Assembly (NCBI GenBank): GCA_966211965.1
Contig: CBIHON010000008.1
Span: 1-64,000, forward strand
Source: CBIHON01 sp966211965
Lineage (GTDB): Bacteria; Pseudomonadota; Gammaproteobacteria; Burkholderiales; Burkholderiaceae_D
Length of the DNA: 64,000 nucleotides
Direction of reading: 5' to 3'
The translations under genes and the position numbers were made by a program. Positions within the stretch are counted from its first letter, which is position 1. Every line of letters starts with the position of its first letter. Under the pieces are notes generated by a model, which did no database searches, was not told where the DNA came from, and worked only from the letters and a program-made list of their open reading frames with translations. Shown one piece after another: positions 1 to 8,900 of this stretch.

Positions 1-3000
1 CGCTTCATCGGCCCCTCGTTCGACCGCCACCGGCACGAGTGTCAAACGCTCCTTTCCCAGGTGGAGCGGATGGACGCTTACGTATGAGGCTTTATAGGTT
101 CCGCTCGATGGCGCCGTCGCGGTCACAAGCCGGTTGATATCGTCATACGTCATGTCGCGCCGGGTTTTGTCGACCGCATCGTCAATCCCGGTGACATTTC
201 CGACGCGATCGTAGTAATACGCCTTGTCGAACATCGAGGTGGCCGCGCCGATCTTCAGGGTTGACGGCCACAAGCGGTTGTTCAGTCCAACGTCCGTCTT
301 CACACCGTTGGCATAGGTCATGCTGCTGATAGCGCCGCTCGGATGATGCATGACTTTGGTGACATAAGGCGCGGCCTGCGTCGGCCGTCCAAACGCGTCC
401 GGGCTGTAGGTGACAACCTTGCCCGAACCATAGGTCAGCGTATTCAAGGCATCGTTGCCGTCGTACAGGTATTGCGTCGCAAAGCTCTGGCCGGCAACGG
501 TCAAGTTTTCCGTCTTCAAATTCTTGTTCGCGTCATACACATACGTTTGCACTGCGACGCCGTTGTCTACCGATTTCAATTTGTCGTCCTTGTAGTAAGT
601 CCGCTGCACCGACGTACCGTCCGGATAAAGCGTCGTAGAGAGACGATTCAATCCATCGTAGACATAGGTGGTTGCAGCCGACGTGCCCACCTTGCGGCTG
701 GTCATATTGCCGACCGCATCTCTTCCATAGATCGTGAAGCCCGTTTCGGGATCGCTTTTCGACGTCAGGAAATATTTTGCGTCATAGCCGTATGCGCGCG
801 TCTTCCCGTCCTGAGTCGCTTCGGTAAGCTGCCCCACTCCGTTGCGCTTCATGCTGATGCTTGCGGAGGCTACAGGTGCAGCAACCGACATCAACTCGAG
901 ATGATCCGGATCTGAAAATCCGCGATAGGTGTAGGTGGTATTGACATCGTGCGTGTCCGTGACGACATCGTTGACAGTGACGGTGTTGCCGGCCCGATTG
1001 TAAGTGCGCCAGCCCATCGCCAGACCGCTGGCCGGATCAAAGGCTTGGCCGACTTGCCGCAACTGGCCCACGGTATCGTACAGGTAATGGGTGCCGATTG
1101 TGGCGTTGGGATACGACGCGAAAATGCGGCGGCCGAGCGTATCGTACTCATTGGTCTGGACAATGGATTCTCCAGTACCGCTGTCGCTATGCATCACCTG
1201 CGCCTCGCGTCCGAAACTATCGAAGGTGACGCGCTCCGTATAATTGCCGCGGGTCGTCGTGCGCGTGTTGCTGCCCCACAGGACATTGACCGGATTGCCC
1301 AGCGGGTGTGCAATTTTGGTAAGGCGATTCAAGGCATCATAGTCATAGGTAATCTTCGCCAACTCGCCATCGGTCTGGGAAGTCACGTTGCCGCTGCCGC
1401 TCACCATGCGGGAAATTAAAACGCCTTCGGGATGAAGCTCGTTTTGCGGAATACCGCGGTGATAGTCGCTATAGCTGATCTGTTTATTGCGCGCATCGGT
1501 CCGGGTCGCGACATCGCCTGCTGCTGTGTAGGTGAAATCGGTATTGACGCCATAACGATTTTCCGAGAGAAGATTACCGCTCGGGTCGAAGCTGCGCGTG
1601 ATCGAACCGACAGGCAGGTCGTTCACAGTGCTGCTCTCGTCTTTCTTGAGATGCAGTATCCATTTGCCCGTGTCGATGGCATAGCTCACGGCAGTTTTTC
1701 TGGTATCGGTCCCGGTCTCGGTAATGCTGAGCGGATTGCCGAACTCGTCCAAAGAGTCGTAAAAGGAATTATAAGACTGCCCATTCCGGCTTATATTTTT
1801 GCCCAGAAAAATTGACGCATAGGTTGCATCGTCAAAGGTGAGCGTATCGCCTGGACGTATATTGGTCTGATACGAAATGAGTTCTGCCGTGTGACTATAA
1901 CTCTCGGCATGCGAATTCCCGATCACCGCTTCAATCGGCTGTCCAATCTGATTGACTCCTCCGGGAGGAACACTGGTATAGCCGATGTGCCTGTAGACCC
2001 GCGTACCGTCCGGTCCGCTCACGGTCGTTTTATCCACCTGATCGTCCGGAAAACTCGTCCACGTCGGGACAGGAGGCAATGAAGCCGTGGCCGGTTTATA
2101 GGAATAGCTCCACGTCCCGGCCGCAGCCGTATTCTGGCCTGCCGCGCCGACCGTTTTCGACGTAATGACCGAACTCCGCGGAAGATTAGGGTTGGGGCTG
2201 AAGTTGACAAATCCGTAGCCATAATCGATCGTGCCGCCGGTCGGATAGGTCACCTTGGTGATGGAACCGCTGCCAGGCGAGCCGGCAGAAATCGAATTGT
2301 AGGCATACTTCCACGACGTCCCGTCGGGTCGCTGGACTTCACTCAGGAAGCCGCCGCCGCCAAGATATTTCCAGGTCCGGGCGCCATCCGTGACGCTGCT
2401 GATCAAACCATTCGAATAGCTGAAATCCACTGCCCGTCCATCGCTGGTGCTGATGTGCGTCACACCGAAGGAAAGACCGACGAATTCATAGGACAAGGAC
2501 ATCCAGTTGCCGTTGCGATCGGTAATCATGGACGTGTAATAGGTATTGACCGGATGCACCGCATCGCCCAGCGGCGCACCCGGCTTGGTCATGTCATAGC
2601 GCGTGCCGTCCGGCGAATACACCGTCAAGCCGCCGGAACCGCCGCTGCTGGTATTGCACACTGCCTTCCAGAAGCCCGTCGTGATGAAGGACATGCCGTC
2701 GAGCGCAACATACAGGATTTGCCTGCTGCCGTCTGGCAGCTCCAGCACAGGGTTCAACGTCGCACCGTGATCGACGTCACAGATATCGACCGAAGCCCGG
2801 CGCAGCACGCGGCCGAAGTGCATGGTCCAGCCATAACCGGCCGGCGACGGCTCGGGATATTCCTCGCCCAGGCTGCTATAAGAGCGCTGCACCGCCAGAT
2901 CGAAACCGCCATTGCCGGGAATGAACAAATCGGTGTAATGCCACTGCAGCTTGCCGGTGAAGGGATCGATGTGTTCATTGGCATGCTGATTCACATATTT

Positions 3001-3135
3001 CCGGTTAGGCGACAAGCCGGGTTCTTGATAGAAGCTCGGGATAGGCTCAAGCACACCGTCGGCTTGTGCATGCATCGCAGAGAACAGGCTGACCAGCGTG
3101 ACGGCACAGGCCGATATGAGGTGAGAGGTTTTCAT
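1..3135 (-). CDS. RHS/YD-repeat protein, C-terminus beyond window
   Basis: The frame is open from an ATG at 3135 to the window edge (about 1045 codons). It starts with a signal peptide (MKTSHLISACAVTLVSLFSA, then MHAQA), followed by a region with HIDPFTGKLQWHYTDLFIPG, as in the N-terminal part of secreted RHS proteins. From about residue 230 there are many YD-type repeats (YDALNRLTKI, YDGLNRLSTT, YDAKYFLTS, YDRVGNVTGI). YD repeats normally build a beta-barrel shell that encloses a C-terminal toxin; the RHS core and toxin tip of this gene are not in the window. It lies downstream of, and on the same strand as, two RHS core/tip cassettes, so it is part of one polymorphic toxin locus. I checked the frame against the sequence and saw no stop. 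Confidence 0.85.
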   Translation of the reverse strand, partial: MKTSHLISACAVTLVSLFSAMHAQADGVLEPIPSFYQEPGLSPNRKYVNQHANEHIDPFTGKLQWHYTDLFIPGNGGFDLAVQRSYSSLGEEYPEPSPAGYGWTMHFGRVLRRASVDICDVDHGATLNPVLELPDGSRQILYVALDGMSFITTGFWKAVCNTSSGGSGGLTVYSPDGTRYDMTKPGAPLGDAVHPVNTYYTSMITDRNGNWMSLSYEFVGLSFGVTHISTSDGRAVDFSYSNGLISSVTDGARTWKYLGGGGFLSEVQRPDGTSWKYAYNSISAGSPGSGSITKVTYPTGGTIDYGYGFVNFSPNPNLPRSSVITSKTVGAAGQNTAAAGTWSYSYKPATASLPPVPTWTSFPDDQVDKTTVSGPDGTRVYRHIGYTSVPPGGVNQIGQPIEAVIGNSHAESYSHTAELISYQTNIRPGDTLTFDDATYASIFLGKNISRNGQSYNSFYDSLDEFGNPLSITETGTDTRKTAVSYAIDTGKWILHLKKDESSTVNDLPVGSITRSFDPSGNLLSENRYGVNTDFTYTAAGDVATRTDARNKQISYSDYHRGIPQNELHPEGVLISRMVSGSGNVTSQTDGELAKITYDYDALNRLTKIAHPLGNPVNVLWGSNTRTTTRGNYTERVTFDSFGREAQVMHSDSGTGESIVQTNEYDTLGRRIFASYPNATIGTHYLYDTVGQLRQVGQAFDPASGLAMGWRTYNRAGNTVTVNDVVTDTHDVNTTYTYRGFSDPDHLELMSVAAPVASASISMKRNGVGQLTEATQDGKTRAYGYDAKYFLTSKSDPETGFTIYGRDAVGNMTSRKVGTSAATTYVYDGLNRLSTTLYPDGTSVQRTYYKDDKLKSVDNGVAVQTYVYDANKNLKTENLTVAGQSFATQYLYDGNDALNTLTYGSGKVVTYSPDAFGRPTQAAPYVTKVMHHPSGAISSMTYANGVKTDVGLNNRLWPSTLKIGAATSMFDKAYYYDRVGNVTGIDDAVDKTRRDMTYDDINRLVTATAPSSGTYKASYVSVHPLHLGKERLTLVPVAVERGADEA

Positions 3136-3187
3136 TGCTGCCCTGATGGTTTTTAAATTGTTTGTGTTTGTTTTAAAAGTGCTGCGG

Positions 3188-3210
3188 CGCTTGGCCGGCC
3201 CGGCCAAGCG
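3188..3210. terminator. GC-rich perfect hairpin upstream of the RHS gene
   Basis: The arms CGCTTGGCCGG and CCGGCCAAGCG pair perfectly over 11 bp around a single C. On the minus strand the hairpin lies about 50 bp before the RHS start and after the upstream toxin/immunity cassette. It is followed by a short T/A-rich stretch rather than a clean T tract. It could end transcription of the cassette or attenuate the RHS gene. Confidence 0.4.
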
Positions 3211-3225
3211 AGGTTTCTACTTCTA

Positions 3226-3480
3226 CTATTTGAGGCTTCTGTTGCTGGATATCCGCAACGCCAATTCATCGACTTTCATGACGAGGGACCTACCGAGGCG
3301 TATCGCCATCGCTATGTTCATCTGGTCGAAGAGCAAAACAAATCTCATGGCTATAAAAACGAGGCCGGTAACTATAATCGCGTGGGCACGGCGAACTTGG
3401 GCTCCGTCCCCGGCGGTGCTGTGCGGGCGCTGATTGATGCGAAATGCCGGTGCTGCCTGTTTGGCAGCATACATCCTTAA
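3226..3480 (+). pseudogene. Possible gene remnant (no start codon)
   Basis: The plus-strand frame ending at TAA 3478-3480 reads as a protein-like stretch rich in H, Y, E and N, with FIDFHDEGPTEAYRHRYVHL and NRVGTANLGSVPGGAVRALI, although no start codon or ribosome site precedes it. Composition and codon use look coding, and the overlapping short ORFs on the other strand do not. It may be the tail of a displaced gene left by rearrangement of the RHS locus. I do not recognise the family. Otherwise the 3136-3627 interval holds only the hairpin at 3188-3210. Confidence 0.3.
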
Positions 3481-3627
3481 ATTCGTCGGAAGGCGCTCCG
3501 CTTTTCCGACCTACGGCCCTGAAGGACTAATTGGTCTAACGGAAGCTCCTTGTTCCTCTATTTATCACTACCTGCAGTCTTGTTAGCGAAATTTACTGCA
3601 ACTCACGAAATATCAGTTGAAATCGGC

Positions 3628-3822
3628 CTACCGGGCCTTATTTGCGTCTTCCTCGTTATACAGACTGAACGCAATGCCTTCACCATACTTCTGCTTGAGT
3701 TGCTGCTCCGCATCTTCCACATCGTTCGCAAGAACGGTTATCCTTTCGCCTGAACGGTTGCAATCCGGCCTCCAAACAATGGCTTGATATAAGCGCTTTC
3801 CTTCGTCCATCCTAGTCCCCAT
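3628..3822 (-). CDS. Small protein, candidate immunity to the orphan RHS tip
   Basis: This encodes 64 residues starting MGTRMDEGKRLYQAIVW. Its ATG (3822-3820) shares a base with the TAA of the RHS cassette (TAATG), which favours this start over the ATG at 3843 that would overlap by 22 bp. The protein is soluble, with no signal peptide or membrane segment, and acidic toward the C-terminus (DVEDAEQQLKQKYGEG). Small cytoplasmic genes directly coupled to an RHS toxin tip are typically immunity genes. I recognise no specific family, so the immunity role is inferred from position. Confidence 0.6.
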   Translation of the reverse strand: MGTRMDEGKRLYQAIVWRPDCNRSGERITVLANDVEDAEQQLKQKYGEGIAFSLYNEEDANKAR

Positions 3823-5249
3823 TATTTGAAAGGTGCCAAGCAAGCACCGCTATCACAGAATCCCCCGATAGTTGTCCCCGGCCCTCTGAGCAGATTAGTC
3901 AGTTGCTTAGATGTCATTTCAGTAAAGTTGTGCACAGTCACTCCCGGAATATTGCCAAACCTTGCGACATCAGCTTTAAACAAGCTTAGATCAGCGATTG
4001 TTTCGCCTGCAGCAGTGCCATGAACACCGCTAATGATGTTCACCTCACCTTTATAGAGACCGCTATTTACATAAGTGGCGAAATCGTTCTGAGAAATTTT
4101 TCCAACTGATGTCCAAACTTCCCCACCTACAGAGTTGATGGAAGAAGTAAAGGCCCCTCCATGAGTGCTTAAGCCACGTGCCTCATTTCCAGCGGCCGCC
4201 AATCCTTTGATCATTCCAACGGCGGCACCCAGTGCCGCCCCTTCGGCGGGACCAAATCCTTGCAACACCCTCATCGCGGCATCGCCAAGACCTTCCGATT
4301 TAAAACCGGCTACCGAGGCGTTCCACCAATTCTTGACCGATTCAACCGCATCCCGCCCATCCGGATCCACATACCGATACGGATTGTTGTTCGCATACGC
4401 ATACCGGTTGAACGAGTGGACATCCCCCTCCTTCGGCTCCACCGGGTCCACCCCCATGAACCGCCCCGCACTCGCATCATAGTACCGCGCCCCATAATAC
4501 GACAGCCCCGTCTCCCCATCCAGCGACTTGCCGGTGAAGAACTGCCGGTTCCCCGCCGCCAGCGCATCGTTGATGGTCCGCTCGCCATACGGCCGGTAAT
4601 CCTCTTTCCAGATCATTGCCCCATTCACGTCCGTCGCCGCGATCGCGCTGCCGGCCACGTCGTTGTGCAGGTAGGTGATGCTCTCGCCGCTGGGGTCGGC
4701 CACTACCGTAATCGTCACCGGCTTGGACCAGATCTGGGTCGGCGGCTGGCTGGTGCCGTTGACGTAGACCCACTCTGCAGCCAACAGCGTGTAGGTGCCT
4801 GGCGTGCGTGCATTCCACAGGTAGGTATAGGTCGCCCCGCCGTCGGCGCTGCTGGAGTCGCCGAGGAGGATGGGGTCGCCCACGCCCGGGGCCCGGTAGA
4901 ACTGGGGCGTGCCGAAAATATTCGCCGCGGCGTTGACGGCGGTGAGCTGGATGGCGGCCGGGGCTACGAAGCGGTAGCCGTCCAGCGGGAAGCTGATGCC
5001 GAAGTCCGTCGATCCGCCCGCGCCGCTGGCCGCCACCACGATGTTGCGTGGGGTGGAGATGGCGGTGAAGCCGGTGTCGTCGGTGGCCTTGGCGGTGACC
5101 AGGTAGGTGCCGGCGGCGACGTTGGGCCAGGTGAAGGTGTAAGGCGGCGTATTGGACGCGGTGCCGATCAGGGTCGTGCCCTGGTAGAACTCGACCTTGG
5201 CGATGGTGCCGTCGATGTCGGCGGCATTGGCGATGAGATTGTTTTGCTG
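3822..5249 (-). CDS. Orphan RHS core plus toxin tip, 5'-truncated
   Basis: The frame opens just after a TAA at 5250-5252 and has no ATG, only GTG codons near 5039. It is therefore a displaced RHS cassette rather than a complete gene. It begins in the last Ig-like repeat (ANAADIDGTIAKVEFYQG), runs through the RHS-associated core (GLSYYGARYYDASAGRFMGV, YRYVDPDGRDAV), and ends in a 150-residue tip unlike the neighbour's, ending FCDSGACLAPFK. The tip starts with an Ala/Gly-rich pre-toxin stretch and contains VNIISGVHGTAAGE. Everything before DGRDAV is a near-copy of 6499-7391. It may be translated poorly, or act only as a donor for recombination. The toxin activity is unknown. Confidence 0.65.
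   Translation of the reverse strand, partial: QQNNLIANAADIDGTIAKVEFYQGTTLIGTASNTPPYTFTWPNVAAGTYLVTAKATDDTGFTAISTPRNIVVAASGAGGSTDFGISFPLDGYRFVAPAAIQLTAVNAAANIFGTPQFYRAPGVGDPILLGDSSSADGGATYTYLWNARTPGTYTLLAAEWVYVNGTSQPPTQIWSKPVTITVVADPSGESITYLHNDVAGSAIAATDVNGAMIWKEDYRPYGERTINDALAAGNRQFFTGKSLDGETGLSYYGARYYDASAGRFMGVDPVEPKEGDVHSFNRYAYANNNPYRYVDPDGRDAVESVKNWWNASVAGFKSEGLGDAAMRVLQGFGPAEGAALGAAVGMIKGLAAAGNEARGLSTHGGAFTSSINSVGGEVWTSVGKISQNDFATYVNSGLYKGEVNIISGVHGTAAGETIADLSLFKADVARFGNIPGVTVHNFTEMTSKQLTNLLRGPGTTIGGFCDSGACLAPFK
4345..5237. repeat. 893-bp direct repeat, RHS core copy A
   Basis: This aligns without indels to 6499-7391 at a constant offset of 2154 bp. Large stretches are identical (for example 4350-4730). 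Substitutions cluster between about 4730 and 5060, where the Ig-like domain preceding the core differs. Homology stops sharply at DGRDAV on the tip side and inside the last Ig repeat on the other side. Confidence 0.9.
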
Positions 5250-5378
5250 TTAAAGAACGAGGTGCCACGCTGCGTTGTGCGAGCGCTGCTTGATGCTAAT
5301 TGCTGATGCTGCTGATGATATTTTCCGCAAGCGGTTTCTATGGCATTGCACGCTTGATTCAACTTGCTTAACTGGAGC

Positions 5379-5411
5379 CGCGTGGGCACGATGAAACTGT
5401 GCCCACCCTAC
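5379..5411. repeat. REP-like hairpin, GTAGGGTGGGCAC family
   Basis: The arms GTGGGCAC (5382-5389) and GTGCCCAC (5399-5406) form a hairpin, extended by CCTAC. Read on the minus strand this is GTAGGGTGGGCAC, 9 bp, GTGCCCACGCG. The same element in the other orientation lies after urtA at 31550-31579. It sits between the CPCC gene and the truncated RHS cassette. Confidence 0.6.
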
Positions 5412-5431
5412 CCGGCTCTTTGGGCAGAACA

Positions 5432-5983
5432 TCAAATGCCGACCAATGGGTATCGTTCCTTGCCGTCAAGAAGTACGTGTTGTCGAGCCTTCTCGTTAAC
5501 CGCGCCCAAACGTTGGACATTCAGCCGAGCGTCGCGCAACGTCATGCGATTCGGACTGCTGAAGTAGTCAAGTTCCGTCGTTCCATCGTCCTCCCAGAAA
5601 CACACGCGACAAATCTCGTATACACCACGTTCTCGCAGGCATCGGTATCCACAACAAGGACATGTCGCCAATGCTTCGACATCGCCATCTATTGCTTCGT
5701 CGTGTCCCAGCGTTGCAATCTGACTCTTCAGATATGCATTTAGCACTCCTACGTACGAGCGACGAAGCGCGACCTTCAACAGAGGATCGTAAAGCGACTC
5801 TCTCGGATCGTCCGGCTGGTCAGCGCGAGTTATCGCCACTTTCAGCAGATCCGGGAGGCCGTGATAGTCAGGGTCACTGGCATCAATGGACCACCAATCA
5901 AGCAACAACCTCTCGCGACCCTCAGAGGAGAGTTGAGCAAGATCTCGCTGTGCCAATAAGTCTATCGCTTCGTCTCTAGTCAT
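5432..5983 (-). CDS. CPCC cysteine-rich protein, candidate immunity to the RHS tip
   Basis: 183 residues. The C-terminal half carries a zinc-ribbon-like CPCC module (CPCCGYRCLRERG at 108-120, then CRVCFWEDDG at 125-134). This matches the Cys_rich_CPCC family, often found beside polymorphic toxins. The N-terminal 90 residues are helical and charged (MTRDEAIDLLAQRDLAQL). The ATG is 16 bp after the RHS toxin stop, and AAGGAG sits at a good distance before it, so the two genes are translationally linked. Position and family suggest it neutralises the tip of the 6000-10226 protein; this is inference. Confidence 0.7.
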   Translation of the reverse strand: MTRDEAIDLLAQRDLAQLSSEGRERLLLDWWSIDASDPDYHGLPDLLKVAITRADQPDDPRESLYDPLLKVALRRSYVGVLNAYLKSQIATLGHDEAIDGDVEALATCPCCGYRCLRERGVYEICRVCFWEDDGTTELDYFSSPNRMTLRDARLNVQRLGAVNEKARQHVLLDGKERYPLVGI

Positions 5984-5999
5984 GAGTCAATCTCCTTCG

Positions 6000-8900
6000 T
6001 TATCGCCCACTCAGCTGGCCTGCCAACTCCACCGCCGCATTGAATGGGTCCGCAGAGCGTCCATCGGCCTTATAAAAGGTACGAATCTCGCGAGAGCCCG
6101 CATGGCCGACGAGCGTCCGCCCTGTCGCCGGGTCGTATTTCACGATGAAGCTGCCTACCTTCTGCTCAAGGAACGCACCGGCTTCAGCCGAGAAGGCCTT
6201 TGCCTGTTTTAGGTACTCACTTTGCGTGATGTTGCCGAACTCGGCGCCATGCTTCTCGAAATGCGTCGCAAGACTTCCTTTACTAAATCCCTTCCAACTA
6301 ACATTGGCCGCAAGCCCCTTTGCAACGCCTGCCTCTGGCCCCCCAGCGAGCATCCCGGCCGCCATGTACAAATAGGCGCCGCCCGTTTGCGCTTCGGTCG
6401 CTTCCAGTCCTGCAATGGGAACGAAGTTGCTGATGCCGAAGGTAAAAATGCCCAGCGTATCTCTGGCGTATTGCTTGGCAAAGCCATTGAAGATATCGAC
6501 CGCATCCCGCCCATCCGGATCAACATACCGATACGGATTGTTGTTCGCATACGCATACCGGTTGAACGAGTGGACATCCCCCTCCTTCGGCTCCACCGGG
6601 TCCACCCCCATGAACCGCCCCGCACTCGCATCATAGTACCGCGCCCCATAATACGACAGCCCCGTCTCCCCATCCAGCGACTTGCCGGTGAAGAACTGCC
6701 GGTTCCCCGCCGCCAGCGCATCGTTGATGGTCCGCTCGCCATACGGCCGGTAATCCTCTTTCCAGATCATTGCCCCATTCACGTCCGTCGCCGCGATCGC
6801 GCTGCCGGCCACGTCGTTGTGCAGGTAGGTGATGCTCTCGCCGCTGGGGTCGGCCACTACCGTAATCGTCACCGGCTTGGACCAGAGCTGCATCGGCGGC
6901 TGGCTGGTGCCGTTGACGTAGACCCACCGCGCCGCCAGCAGCGTGTAGGTGCCTGGCGTGCGTGCATTCCACAGGTAGGTATAGGTGCTGCCGCCGTCGG
7001 CGCTGCGGGAGTCGCCGATGAGGATGGGGTCGCCCCAGCCCAGGGTCCAATAGAACTGGGGCGTGCCGAAGAGGTTGGTGCCGGCGTTGACGGCGGTGAG
7101 CTTGATCGCTGCCGGGGCCACGAAGGTGTAGCCGTCCAGCGGGAAGCTGATGCCGAAGTCCGTTGATCCGCCCGAGCCGCTGGCCGCCACCACGATGTTG
7201 CGCGGTGCGGACACCGCGCTGAAGCCGGTGTCGTCGATGGCCTTGGCCGTGACCAGGTAGGTGCCGGCGGCGACGTTGGGCCAGGTGAAGGTGTAAGGCG
7301 GCGTATTGGACGCGGTGCCGATCAGGGTGGAGCCCTGGTAGAACTCGACCTTGGCGATGGTGCCGTCGATGTCGGCGGCATCGGCGGTGAGCGTGATGCT
7401 GGCCGGCGCCGTGTACGTGGCGTTATTGACGGCCGGGGTCGTGATGCTGACCGTCGGCGCGTAATTGGTGCTCACGGTGATAGCGACCGGCGCCGACAGC
7501 AAAGTCTTGCCGAGACTATCAGTTGCCTTTGCGGTCAAGGTGTAGCTGCCCGGCGCGACATTGGGCCAGTTGGCAGTGTAGGGCGACGCTTTGGCGGTGC
7601 CGATCAAGGTCGTACCCTGGAAGAATTCGACCTTGGCGATCGTCGTCCCGCTTGCGGGAACGGCGTTGGCGGCCAGGGCGATTGTTCCCGTGGCGCCGAA
7701 GGTGGCGCCGGCCGTCGGGCTGGTGAGCGCGACGCTCATCGATTGGCTGGCCACCACGTTGACCGGGACAGCAGCGGAGGTCGTGGTGACGCCGACGTTG
7801 TCCTTGGCTATTGCTGTCAGCGACACCGCGCCAATGTTGGCGCTCGTCGGCGTCCAAGTGGCCGTATAGGGCGGGCTGATGGAACTGCCGACCAATTGAT
7901 AGCCGGCATAGAAATCCACCCTTGCTACCTGGCCATCGCTGTCGGACGCCGTCGCCGCCAGGCCGACCGGGAATCCGGCGGTCAAAGTCGCGCCGCTCGC
8001 TGGCGCGGTCAGCGTCACCTTGGGCGGCGCATCGACCTTCACAGTGAACGGGGCAGACGTCGCCGTCATGCCGCGGTTGTCGTAGGCCTTGGCCGTCAGC
8101 TTGTAGGTTCCCGCGCTGACGTTCTTCCACGTCACGCCATAGCTGGCCAAATCTAGGTATTGGTAGTATGGGGCCGTGTCGATCAGCGTGCTTCCCTGGC
8201 TGGTTTCCTGGTAAAACTCGACTTTGACGATCGCGCCGCCCGGGGCGTATGCATCGGCTTCGAGATAAATGTTCGCAGGGGCAACCTGGACCGTGCAGTC
8301 AGGCCGCGTTAACACGACAATAGGCGCCGCCGCGACGGTGATGTTAACGGTGGCGGTCGCTGTGGCGCCGAGGTTGTCGGTTACCACGGCCTTGAGCGTA
8401 TGTGCGCCCAAAGCAAGGTTGCTAAAGGCTTGGGTGGTGGCCAGGGAATTCATTCCATTGCCGTTGACCGTGCCGAGCAATGCGCTGCCATCGTAAAAAT
8501 CCACCTTAGCAACGGTACCATTGCTATCGCTTGCACTGGCCGTAATGAAGCCATTGGCCGGTGTCGCGAGAACCGCCCCATTCGCCGGACTCGTAATGGA
8601 TACCGTCGGCGGATTATTGGTGGACGCGGTCACCATGACGTTAACGGCGGTCGAGGTGCCAGTCGCTCCGGCATTGTCGGTCGCAACGGCGGTCAGGGCG
8701 TAGCTGCCTGCGGGCACGTTGGCCCAGGTGTAGGTCCACACGCCTGCTGTAAGTACACCGTTACCAATCAACGTCGTGCCCCCACGGTAGAAGGCAACCT
8801 TGGCGACGGTGCCGTCCGTATCGGTCGCATTTGCCGTGAGAGTAATGCTGGCGCCGCTAGTGAAGCTCGTGCCGTTGGTGCTGAGCGTAACCGTGGGTGG

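Noticed and set aside
343..3156. Several plus-strand ORFs opposite the first RHS gene (190, 156, 127 and 233 aa)
   Set aside because: They lie wholly antisense to a continuous, well-supported YD-repeat frame and show no family motifs; they are GC-driven shadows.
3388..3420. Third copy of the GTGGGCAC hairpin
   Set aside because: Only the CGCGTGGGCACGGCGAAC half resembles the family; the second arm is missing and the bases fit the coding-like fragment.
4260..7166. Arg-rich plus-strand ORFs of 348 and 314 aa inside the RHS repeats
   Set aside because: They resemble each other only because the underlying RHS core DNA is duplicated; they are antisense shadows.
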